Shown here: positions 52,372 to 60,426 of the stretch, piece by piece | How the letters are laid out: every line of letters begins with the position of its first letter | Position numbering within the stretch: the first letter of the stretch is position 1 | DNA from: JAFCUW01 sp049898325 | GTDB lineage: Bacteria; Pseudomonadota; Gammaproteobacteria; Burkholderiales; Burkholderiaceae_D | Direction: 5' to 3' | DNA: 64,000 nucleotides | Assembly (NCBI RefSeq): GCF_049898325.1 | Contig: NZ_JAFCXL010000001.1 | Coordinates: 310,001 to 374,000 of the forward strand | The notes under the pieces: model-generated | The model's database searches: none | What the model saw: only the letters and a program-made list of their open reading frames with translations | What the model was told of the DNA's origin: nothing | Position numbers and translations under genes: made by a program

Positions 52372-53579
52372 AAACTCAGTTGCGTGGGCTGCTCGGTGAG
52401 CGAGCGCCGCAGCAGTTCGGAGGTGGCGGCGCCATTGACGGGTGCGTAGTCGGCGGTGACGATGAACGGCGCGATTTTTTTCATGCTGCAGCGCAGGCGC
52501 GCCAGATCGACATAGCGGATGCGCCGCAGGCAGCGCAATTCCACCAGCCGCCGGGCGTTGCGCAGGCCAATGCCCGGCACGCGCGCAATCATGCTGGCGT
52601 CGGCCAGATTGAGGTCCAGGGGAAAGTGTTCGCGGTGCGCCAGCGCCCACGCCAGTTTCGGGTCGATGTCGAGCGCCAGGTTGCCGCCGGAAGCGGGCAG
52701 CAACTCGCTGGCGACAAAGCCGTAACTGCGCAACAGAAAATCGGCCTGGTACAGGCGGTGCTCGCGCAGCATGGGCGGCGGCGCCAGCGGCACGCTTTTC
52801 GGACTGTCGGGAATGGGGCTGAACGCCGAGTAGTACACGCGCTTGAGCTTGTAGCTGTTGTAGAGCGTTTCGGCCGTCGACAAGATGGTTTGATCGTCGC
52901 TGGCATCGGCGCCGACGATCATTTGCGTGCTCTGGCCGGCCGGCGCGAAACGGGGCGATTTCGGCTCCTGCGCTTTTTCGTCGAGGCGCTGGCGGATGGC
53001 GCCCATGGCCAGTTTGATGGTGTGCACGCTTTTTTCGGGCGCCAGCTTTTGCACGCTGTCCTGGGTGGGCAACTCGATGTTGACGCTGAGACGGTCCGCA
53101 TACTTGCCGGCCAGGGCGATCAGGGCGGGGTCGGCGTCGGGGATGGTTTTGAGGTGGATGTAACCGCGGAACTGGTGCACCTCGCGCAACTGGCGGGCGA
53201 TCTCGACGAGTTGCTCCATGGTGTAGTCGGCCGAGCGGATGATGCCGGAACTGAGGAACAGGCCGTCGATATAATTGCGCAGATAAAAATCGATGGTGAG
53301 CTTGACCACTTCATCGACGGCAAAGCGGGCGCGCGGCACATTGGACGTGCGGCGGTTGACGCAGTACTGGCAGTCGTAGATGCAGAAATTGGTCAGCAGG
53401 ATTTTGAGCAGCGACACGCAGCGACCGTCCGGCGTGTAACTGTGGCAAATGCCCATGCCCGTGGTGGCGCCGATGCCGTCCTTGCCGATGGAGCTGCGCC
53501 TGGGCGCGCCGCTGCTGGCGCAGGAGGCGTCGTACTTGGCCGCGTCGGCGAGGATTTCCAGTTTATCCGTGAGTTCCAT
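52347..53579 (-). CDS. Putative DNA modification/repair radical SAM protein
   Basis: The protein has 410 residues. The radical SAM cluster motif CxxxCxxC is CIYDCQYC, preceded by GRCVSLLKILLTN, and the TIM-barrel continues with GLFLSSGI and IHLKTIPDADP. A C-terminal helix-hairpin-helix (ARVPGIGLRNARRLV) indicates DNA binding. This is the family usually paired with DUF4130/UdgX proteins and annotated as putative DNA modification/repair. Its reaction is not known. It is the first gene of a two-gene unit under a consensus LexA box 12 bases ahead of the start. Confidence 0.9.
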   Translation of the reverse strand: MELTDKLEILADAAKYDASCASSGAPRRSSIGKDGIGATTGMGICHSYTPDGRCVSLLKILLTNFCIYDCQYCVNRRTSNVPRARFAVDEVVKLTIDFYLRNYIDGLFLSSGIIRSADYTMEQLVEIARQLREVHQFRGYIHLKTIPDADPALIALAGKYADRLSVNIELPTQDSVQKLAPEKSVHTIKLAMGAIRQRLDEKAQEPKSPRFAPAGQSTQMIVGADASDDQTILSTAETLYNSYKLKRVYYSAFSPIPDSPKSVPLAPPPMLREHRLYQADFLLRSYGFVASELLPASGGNLALDIDPKLAWALAHREHFPLDLNLADASMIARVPGIGLRNARRLVELRCLRRIRYVDLARLRCSMKKIAPFIVTADYAPVNGAATSELLRRSLTEQPTQLSLWTQLQAA

Positions 53580-53590
53580 GATGTAAAATT

Positions 53591-53610
53591 TACTGTATGT
53601 ATGTACAGTA
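53591..53610 (-). promoter_or_regulatory. Consensus LexA (SOS) box ahead of the radical SAM - UdgX pair
   Basis: TACTGTATGTATGTACAGTA contains CTGT-N8-ACAG with perfectly symmetric outer bases and an alternating AT-rich centre. A -10-like TAAAAT (53610-53615, minus strand) abuts it. Its position over the promoter fits repression. Confidence 0.88.
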
Positions 53611-53698
53611 TTTTACACCAGGGCGCACGGTGCGGCGCACGATTGCCGGGTCAAACCTGGAACAGCACAAGCCGCCCCGGCACGCGCTAGCGCTGCTG

Positions 53699-56458
53699 TC
53701 AGCGCAGCGGCTTGCCTTCGCTGTCGAGCACCACCACCTCGCCCCAGTTGAGCGAGCGCACGCCCGCTTCGATCTTGCGCAGGTCGCCAATGATCAGCCA
53801 GGTGATGTTGTCGGGCTTGACGAATTTGCTCGCCGCCGTCGCCAGCTGGGGCGCCGTCAGCGCGCGTAGCTTGCCCGCGTAGCCCTGCCAGTAGTCGTCC
53901 GCCAGGCCCAGGTTCAGGCTGCTCAGGGCGGCCGACTCCAGCGCCGCCACGGTTTCGAAGCGGCCCGCCAGGCGCGCGCGCATGCTGCGCATGATGCTGT
54001 CGTATTCGGCCCCCACCAGTGGGCGCTCGCCGGCGACGCCGCGGATTTCCTTGGCCACTTCCAGCATCGCTTCGCGCGTCTTGTCGGTCTGCACGGGCGC
54101 GACGATATTGAAGGCGCGTTCGCCGCGCACGTCCGTCAGGCGCCCCGAGGTACCGTAGCTCCAGTGCTTGTCCAGGCGCAGATTGCGGTTCAGGCGCGAG
54201 GTGGCCATGCCGCCGAAATTGCTCATCACGATCTCCATGGCCAGGTCTTCCGGCTGGCCGTGGCGCTGCGACAGCTCACTGGCGGCGATGATCGACTGCG
54301 GCGCGTCGGGCTTGTCGACCAGGTAGATGCGCGCCGGTGCGGCGCGGCCATCGGCAATCGCCGCGCGGGCGGGCACGGCGCCGCCGCGCCAGCCGCCGAA
54401 GCTCGCTTCGAGCGCCGGCAAGGCCTTCGCCAGCGTGGTGTCGCCGGTGACGACGATGGTGGCGTTGGCCGGGGTGAACCAGGCCGCGTGCCAGGCCGCC
54501 AGGTCGGCGCGCGTCACGCTCTTGATGCCCGCCTCGTTGCCCAGCACCGGGCGGCCGTAGCCGTTGCCGGCGCCGTACAGCAGGCCGGGCATCAGGCGCG
54601 CGGCCAGCGCCGCGGGCTGGGCGCGCTCCTGCCCCAGCGTGGCCAGGCGGCGCTGCTGGGCCAAGGCGAACTGGTCCTGGGCGAAGGCCGGACGCAGTGC
54701 GGCATCGGCCATCAGCGCCAGCGACGGCGCCAGCTTGGCGCTGGTGGTCTGCAGGCGCACCAGCGCCGTTTCCAGGCCGGCGCCGGCCGTGAGGCGCGCG
54801 CCCAGCGACTCGAAACCCTCGGCCAGTTCAAACGCGCTGCGCGTGGTGCTGCCCTTGTCGATCAGGTCGAGCGCCAGCGAGGCGGTGCCCGGTTTGCCGG
54901 CGCTGTCGGTGACGGCGCCGGCGTCGAGCGCCAGCGCGACGTGGACGATGGGCGCGCCATGGCGCTCGATGAGCATCACCTTGACGCCGTTGCCCAAGGT
55001 GGCGCGGGCGATCGGCGGAAACGTCGCGTCAGGCGTCTCGCCCAGCGCCGGCAGCACCTTGCGGTCGATCACCGGCCTGGTCGCCGCCAGCTTGGGGAAG
55101 GGCCGCACCGTCATCGTGTAAAAGGGCGCGCGCAGCCAGTCGCGGGCGACCGCCTTTACTTGCGCGGAGGTGGTGTTGGCCTGCCGCTCGAGGCGGTCCA
55201 GGTAGGCGTCCGGCGCGCCGCCGTAGGTCATGCTTTCGGCCAGCACGTCCGAGCGTCCGCCAAAGCCGCCCAGGCGTTCGATCGAGCGCGAAAAATCGGC
55301 CAGGTTCACCGTCTTGACGCGCGCCAGTTCGGCCGCCGTCGGCCCCTTCTCGATCAGCTCGGCCAGCACCGCGTCGAGTTCGCGTTCGACCGCCAGCGGC
55401 TCCACGCCCGGCTTGACCATCACCGAAATATTCAGGGTGCTGGCCAGTTCGCCGTCGTTGACGGATGCACTGACGCCGGTGGCCATGGCCTTGTCGTAGA
55501 CCAGGCGGCGGTCCAGCCGCGCGCTCTTCGAGCCGGCCAGCACGCCGGCGAACAGTTCCAGGTGCGCCACCTGCGGGTCCTTCCAGGCCGGCGCGTGATA
55601 GCTGCGGGTGATGCGCACCTGCGGCACCTGGTCGGCCATCTCGTCACGGATATTGTGTTCCAGCGCGGGGATCCAGGTTTCCAGGCGGGGCAGCGGCGGC
55701 CCCGGGGGAATCTCGCCGAAATACTTCGTCACCAGCTCGAGCGCGCGTGCCGGGGTGATGTCGCCGGCCAGCGAAATGACCGCATTGTTCGGTCCATAAT
55801 AAGTGCGGTACCACTCCTTGATGTCGTCGAGCGAAGCGGCATTGAGGTCGTCCATGCTGCCGATGGTCGACCACGAATACGGGTGCGAATACGGGTACAT
55901 CTTTGCGCTGATTTCACTGCGCACGCGCCCGTAGGGCTGGTTTTCGCCCTGGCGCTTTTCGTTTTGCACCACGCCCCGTTCGCGCTCGAGCATCTCCTTC
56001 GAAATGTAGTTGGCCAGGAAGCCCATGCGGTCCGATTCGAGGAACAGGGTGCGCTCGAGCGCCGAGGTGGGCACGTCCTCGAAAAAATTGGTGCGGTCGG
56101 TGTTGGTGGTGCCGTTGCGGTTGTTGGCGCCCAGGTCATCCATCGCCTCGCGAAAGCCGTGCGGGTAGTTTTCGGAACCGTTGAAGAAGAAGTGTTCGAA
56201 CAGGTGGGCGAAGCCCGTCTTGCCCCGTTTTTCATTGCGCGAGCCGACGTGGTACCACAGGTTGACGCCGACGATGGGCACCGCGTGGTCTTCGTGGACG
56301 ATCAGGGTCAGGCCGTTGGGCAGCACGAAGCGCTGGTGCGCGATGGCGTAGGCGGCGCGGTCGAATGTCACCGGTGCGGCAAGGGGCGCGGTGGCGCCGT
56401 GGGCGGCCTGGGCGCCGAAGGCGAGGACGAGACAGAGGCAGAGCGGACGAAGATTCAT
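53699..56458 (-). CDS. M16-family zinc metallopeptidase (two-module)
   Basis: The protein has 919 residues. A signal peptide (MNLRPLCLCLVLAFGAQAAHG) is followed by two M16 modules. The first has the inverted zinc motif HLFEH (H85, E88, H89) in GFAHLFEHFFFNGS and the downstream glutamate region ERERGVVQNEKR. The second (from about residue 500) has no HxxEH and is the inactive half usual for this family. It is a probable periplasmic peptidase of the pitrilysin/PqqL type. It is last of the four-gene minus-strand run and starts 38 bases after the Sel1 gene. The substrate is unknown. Confidence 0.92.
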   Translation of the reverse strand: MNLRPLCLCLVLAFGAQAAHGATAPLAAPVTFDRAAYAIAHQRFVLPNGLTLIVHEDHAVPIVGVNLWYHVGSRNEKRGKTGFAHLFEHFFFNGSENYPHGFREAMDDLGANNRNGTTNTDRTNFFEDVPTSALERTLFLESDRMGFLANYISKEMLERERGVVQNEKRQGENQPYGRVRSEISAKMYPYSHPYSWSTIGSMDDLNAASLDDIKEWYRTYYGPNNAVISLAGDITPARALELVTKYFGEIPPGPPLPRLETWIPALEHNIRDEMADQVPQVRITRSYHAPAWKDPQVAHLELFAGVLAGSKSARLDRRLVYDKAMATGVSASVNDGELASTLNISVMVKPGVEPLAVERELDAVLAELIEKGPTAAELARVKTVNLADFSRSIERLGGFGGRSDVLAESMTYGGAPDAYLDRLERQANTTSAQVKAVARDWLRAPFYTMTVRPFPKLAATRPVIDRKVLPALGETPDATFPPIARATLGNGVKVMLIERHGAPIVHVALALDAGAVTDSAGKPGTASLALDLIDKGSTTRSAFELAEGFESLGARLTAGAGLETALVRLQTTSAKLAPSLALMADAALRPAFAQDQFALAQQRRLATLGQERAQPAALAARLMPGLLYGAGNGYGRPVLGNEAGIKSVTRADLAAWHAAWFTPANATIVVTGDTTLAKALPALEASFGGWRGGAVPARAAIADGRAAPARIYLVDKPDAPQSIIAASELSQRHGQPEDLAMEIVMSNFGGMATSRLNRNLRLDKHWSYGTSGRLTDVRGERAFNIVAPVQTDKTREAMLEVAKEIRGVAGERPLVGAEYDSIMRSMRARLAGRFETVAALESAALSSLNLGLADDYWQGYAGKLRALTAPQLATAASKFVKPDNITWLIIGDLRKIEAGVRSLNWGEVVVLDSEGKPLR

Positions 56459-56496
56459 GGAAGGGGCAGTCGAGACGCCGGCCGCGCGAGCGGCGG

Positions 56497-58122
56497 TCAA
56501 GCGTGGGTTGGCGCGGGAGGCGCGGTGAAAGACGGTTGCGCCTGCAGCAGCTCGCGCTGGCAGCGCTCGCGCTGCAGATCGTTCATGCGGGCGCTGGCCT
56601 GGCTGGCGTAGCGCTCGGCGCCGGCCAGGCCGGCGTGGGCGGCGCGCTGCAGCCACAAGGTGGCGTACAGGGCATCGCTGGCGACGCCCTGCCCGCTCAG
56701 GTACATCAGGCCCAGGTTGAACTGGGCCCTGGCGTGGCCCTGGCGCGCGGCAGCGAGGTACCAGGCGTGCGCGACGGCGTAGTCGCGTGGCACGCCCTGG
56801 CCGCTGTCGTGGCGCAGGCCGAGGGCGAACTGCGCCAGCGCGTGGCCCTGCCGGGCCGCCTTGGTGTACCAGTCGCAGGCATGCTGGTCGGCGCCGCCGC
56901 TGTCGTCGCGGTCGAACAGCGCGCCCACCTTGTACTGGGCGGCGGCGTAATCCTGTTCGGCCGCGCGCAGATACCAGTGCAGCGCCGCCTGCATGTCGGC
57001 GTCGACCCCGGCGCCGCTCTCGTAGCACAGGCCGAGGTCGAACTGGGCGCGCAAATGGCCCTGCTCGGCCGCCTTGCGATACCAGGCGGCCGCTTGCGCG
57101 CGGTCGGCGTCGACACCGTCGGCGCCAAGGCCGCTGTCGATAAGCTGGCCCAGGTGATACTGGGCGCTGGCGAAACCCTGTACGGCGGCCTTGCGGTACC
57201 AGTGGGCGGCGCGGGCGGCGTTGCGTTCGACGCCCTGGCCGTATTCGTGGCGCAGGCCCAGGTTGTCCTGGGCCCCCGCGTGACCCTGGTCGGCGGCCTG
57301 GCGGAACCAGCCGAGGGCGACGCTTTCATCCCGTTCGACGCCCTGGCCGCCGTCGTAAATCAGGCCCAGGTTGAACTGCGAACTGGCATGGCCCTGGGCG
57401 GCCGCCTTGCGGTACCAGTTGACGGCCTTGACCATGTCGAGGGCGACATCCTCGCCCCGTTCATGGCGCAAGGCGAGATTGAACTGGGCGGGGGCGTAGC
57501 CCTGCTCGGCGGCCTTGCGGAACCAGGCCAGCGCCTGCGGGCGATCCTGCTGGACGCCCTGGCCGTTGTCGTAGCGCAGGGCCAGGTTGAACTGGGCGCG
57601 CGCGTAGCCCTGTTCCGCCGCCTTGCGGTACCAGCTGATGGCCAGCCTGAAATCCTGCGGCACGCCCTTGCCGCTTTCGTACATCATGCCCAGGTTGTTC
57701 TGCGCGCCCGGATCGCCCTGGCTGGCGGCCTGGCTGAACCAGTGCATGGCGCGGTGGACGTCGACCGGCACGCCCTGGCCTTTCGCATACAGCCAGCCCA
57801 GGTTGTACTGGGCGGCCGCATACCCCTGTTCGGCGGCGCGCTGGTACCAGGCCAGCGCCTGCGGGTAATCCTGGCCCACGCCCTGGCCCTTCTGGTACAT
57901 CACGCCCAGGTTGTACTGCGCCTGCTCCAGGCCGGAAGTGGCGGCCATGCGGTACCAGGCCACCGCCAGCTCGAAGTTTTGCGGCACGCCCTGGCCGTTG
58001 ACGTACATGAAGCCCAGCGAATGCTGGGCGCTGGCCACGCCCTTTTCAGCCAGCGCCTTGATGCGCAGGAATTCGGACGTGTGGCGGCCGTCGGGACGCG
58101 CCGGTGCGCCGGGATGGGACAT
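56497..58122 (-). CDS. Sel1-repeat (SLR) protein
   Basis: The protein has 541 residues made of about 13 consecutive Sel1-like repeats of roughly 36 residues (consensus AQxNLGxxYxxGxGVxxDxxxAxxWYRKAAxQG). There is no clear signal peptide or membrane helix. Sel1 repeats form alpha-solenoids that scaffold protein complexes, often in signalling. It begins 6 bases after the REC-PAS-GGDEF-EAL stop, so it is probably co-translated and may scaffold that pathway (inference). Repeats drive very long antisense open frames that are not genes. Confidence 0.9.
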   Translation of the reverse strand: MSHPGAPARPDGRHTSEFLRIKALAEKGVASAQHSLGFMYVNGQGVPQNFELAVAWYRMAATSGLEQAQYNLGVMYQKGQGVGQDYPQALAWYQRAAEQGYAAAQYNLGWLYAKGQGVPVDVHRAMHWFSQAASQGDPGAQNNLGMMYESGKGVPQDFRLAISWYRKAAEQGYARAQFNLALRYDNGQGVQQDRPQALAWFRKAAEQGYAPAQFNLALRHERGEDVALDMVKAVNWYRKAAAQGHASSQFNLGLIYDGGQGVERDESVALGWFRQAADQGHAGAQDNLGLRHEYGQGVERNAARAAHWYRKAAVQGFASAQYHLGQLIDSGLGADGVDADRAQAAAWYRKAAEQGHLRAQFDLGLCYESGAGVDADMQAALHWYLRAAEQDYAAAQYKVGALFDRDDSGGADQHACDWYTKAARQGHALAQFALGLRHDSGQGVPRDYAVAHAWYLAAARQGHARAQFNLGLMYLSGQGVASDALYATLWLQRAAHAGLAGAERYASQASARMNDLQRERCQRELLQAQPSFTAPPAPTHA

Positions 58123-58128
58123 CGCCGC

Positions 58129-60423
58129 TCAGCTCGGCATCACGAGGCGGTGCGACGCCGGCGCCACCACCTGCGGCGGCGCCGTCCTGGCGCTGCCCTG
58201 CTCGCCCAGCAAGCCGATGAACTGCGACAGCGGAATCGGCCGGTGGTACAGATAGCCCTGCATGGTCAGGCAGCCGTTCGACTTCAGGTAGCGCGCCTGC
58301 ACGTCCGTCTCGACGCCTTCGGCGATCAGGTGCAGGCCAAGGCCGCGGGCGATCGAAATGATCGCCAGGATCACCGGATAGTGGCCGTGTTCGTCGTGGA
58401 TCTCCTTGACGAAGGACTGGTCGATCTTGATGGTGTGGATGGGGAAGCGGTGCAGGTAGGACAGCGAGGAATAGCCGGTGCCGAAATCGTCGATGGCCAC
58501 CGACACGCCCAGCTGGCACAGCTTGTTCAACTGCTCGATGGCGTACTGGGGATTGCGGATGCAGATGTTTTCGGTGATTTCCACCTCGATCTGGGCCGGC
58601 GAAATCCCGTAGCGCACCAGCGCGCCGCGCATCTTCTCGAAAAAGTCGCCGCGGTCGAGGTACTGGGGCGACAGGTTCAGCGACAGGCGGATCGCCTCGT
58701 TGCCGCTGGCGTTCCACTGCAACATGTCACGGCACAGCGCGCCGATCATCCAGTCCGAGATCGGCAGCATCAGGCCGTTTTCCTCGGCGAACGGCAGGAA
58801 TTCGCCCGCCGTCAGCAAACCGCGCACGGGGTGGTTCCAGCGCATCAGGCCTTCGGCGCCGATGATGCGGCCCGTGATGACGTCGATCTGCGGCTGGTAA
58901 TGCATCTCCAGCTCGTTCTGCTCGAGCGCCTTGCGCAGGCTTTGCTCGAGCGCGATCTTCTGGTGCGAGATGTCGAGCATCGAGTTGTGATAAAAACTGT
59001 GGCCGTTCTTGCCCAGCGCCTTGACCTGGTACATGGCGATGTCGGCGTGGCGCAGCAGTTCGTCGATCGATTCGCCGTCGGTGGGGTAGATGGCGATGCC
59101 GATCGAGGCGGAGATATGCACTTCGTGGCCGTCGAGGTCGAACGGCTTTTGCAGGCATTCGAGGAATTTGTCGGCGATCAGCTTGGCGTCGTCGCGGTCG
59201 CGCAGCTCCGGCAGCACGATGGTAAATTCGTCGCCGCCCTGGCGCGCCAGCGTGTCGCCCCGGCGCAGGCACTCTTTCAGGCGCACCGAAGCCTGCTGCA
59301 GCAGTTCATCGCCCTTGACGTGGCCGAGGGTGTCGTTGACCAGCTTGAAACGGTCCAGGTCGATGAACATCACCGCCAGTTCCGTCATCTTGCGCTTGGC
59401 CTGGATCACGGCCAGGCCCAGGCGGTCCTTGAACAGCATGCGGTTGGGCAGGTCGGTGAGGATGTCGTGGTAGGCCTGGTACGAGATCAGCTCTTCGGCG
59501 CGCTTGCGGTCGGTGATATCGCGCGCCACGCCATAGGTGCCGAAAAACTCCAGCCGCGTCACCTCGTTGTCGGGGATGTGCATGCCGATCGAATTGAGCG
59601 AGATCGTCATCAGGGTGTTGTTGAAGGTGCGGTCGGCGCTGCCGCCGGCGTGGCACTTCAGGCGCAGTTCGACGTTGCGCGAGGCGCGCTCGTCGACGCG
59701 GCGCTCGTTGAAGGCGTAGCGGGCGCGCTCGAGATCTTCTTCATGGACCAGGATCGAGTAATGCTTGCCGATCAGGTCCTCGCGCGAAAAGCCCAGCAAC
59801 TGGTAGGCGCGGTCGTTGACGAAGGTGAAGCGGCCTTCGTGGTTGAGCGTATAGATGATGTCGGGCGAACTGTCGACCAGGTAGCGGTACAGCTTTTCCG
59901 AGTTTTCCAGCTGCGAGGCGATCTGCAGGTTGGCGGCCGCCAGGCGGCGCTGCTGCAGCGCATTGGCCACTGTCTTGAGCAGCTCTTCGCGGCTGTAGGG
60001 CTTGCGCAGGTAGTCGTAGGCACCTCGCTTGAGGGCGCCGATGGCGGCGTCGATGCCCACTTCGCCGCTCATGACGATGACGTCGGCGTCGAAGCCCTTC
60101 TGGTTGATGAAGTCCATGATGTCATGGCCGCTCATGTCGGGCAGGCGCAGGTCCAGCAGCACCAGGTCGAAACTGGTTTTTTCCAGGTGCGCCAGCGCTT
60201 CGGCGCCGCAGGCGGCGGTAAACAGGTGGTAGTCGCGGTCGCGCAGCAGCTCGTACAGCGACGACAGCAGGCGCGGCTCGTCATCCACCAGCAGGATGCG
60301 CGGCAGCTGCTTGCGGCTGTCGGCGCGTTCGGCGTAGGACGCCAGCGCGCCCGCCGCAGCTTGCTCGCCGTGCTCGGTATCGGGGACCATGGGGGCGCTT
60401 GCCTGTGCGTTCAAGTTGATCAT
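58129..60423 (-). CDS. REC-PAS-GGDEF-EAL response regulator
   Basis: The protein has 764 residues. The receiver has D91 in LVLLDLRLPDMSGHD and the lysine in YLRKPYS. A PAS domain follows (about 175-310). The GGDEF motif is intact (RQGGDEFTIVLP). In the EAL domain the signature reads EGLMR in place of EALLR, but the glutamate is kept, and NLSPQ, EITENI, DDFGTGYSSLSYL, KIDQSFV and EGVET are present, so phosphodiesterase activity is still possible. It starts 3 bases after the HDOD kinase stop and is the likely partner of that kinase. Confidence 0.93.
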   Translation of the reverse strand: MINLNAQASAPMVPDTEHGEQAAAGALASYAERADSRKQLPRILLVDDEPRLLSSLYELLRDRDYHLFTAACGAEALAHLEKTSFDLVLLDLRLPDMSGHDIMDFINQKGFDADVIVMSGEVGIDAAIGALKRGAYDYLRKPYSREELLKTVANALQQRRLAAANLQIASQLENSEKLYRYLVDSSPDIIYTLNHEGRFTFVNDRAYQLLGFSREDLIGKHYSILVHEEDLERARYAFNERRVDERASRNVELRLKCHAGGSADRTFNNTLMTISLNSIGMHIPDNEVTRLEFFGTYGVARDITDRKRAEELISYQAYHDILTDLPNRMLFKDRLGLAVIQAKRKMTELAVMFIDLDRFKLVNDTLGHVKGDELLQQASVRLKECLRRGDTLARQGGDEFTIVLPELRDRDDAKLIADKFLECLQKPFDLDGHEVHISASIGIAIYPTDGESIDELLRHADIAMYQVKALGKNGHSFYHNSMLDISHQKIALEQSLRKALEQNELEMHYQPQIDVITGRIIGAEGLMRWNHPVRGLLTAGEFLPFAEENGLMLPISDWMIGALCRDMLQWNASGNEAIRLSLNLSPQYLDRGDFFEKMRGALVRYGISPAQIEVEITENICIRNPQYAIEQLNKLCQLGVSVAIDDFGTGYSSLSYLHRFPIHTIKIDQSFVKEIHDEHGHYPVILAIISIARGLGLHLIAEGVETDVQARYLKSNGCLTMQGYLYHRPIPLSQFIGLLGEQGSARTAPPQVVAPASHRLVMPS

Positions 60424-60426
60424 CGC

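Noticed and set aside
53641..53698. GC-rich inverted elements after the M16 peptidase stop
   Set aside because: Arms are short and interrupted and no T run follows, so I do not call a terminator.
54164..56611. 815-codon open frame on the plus strand opposite the M16 peptidase
   Set aside because: Shadow frame with no motif; the peptidase has a signal peptide and zinc site.
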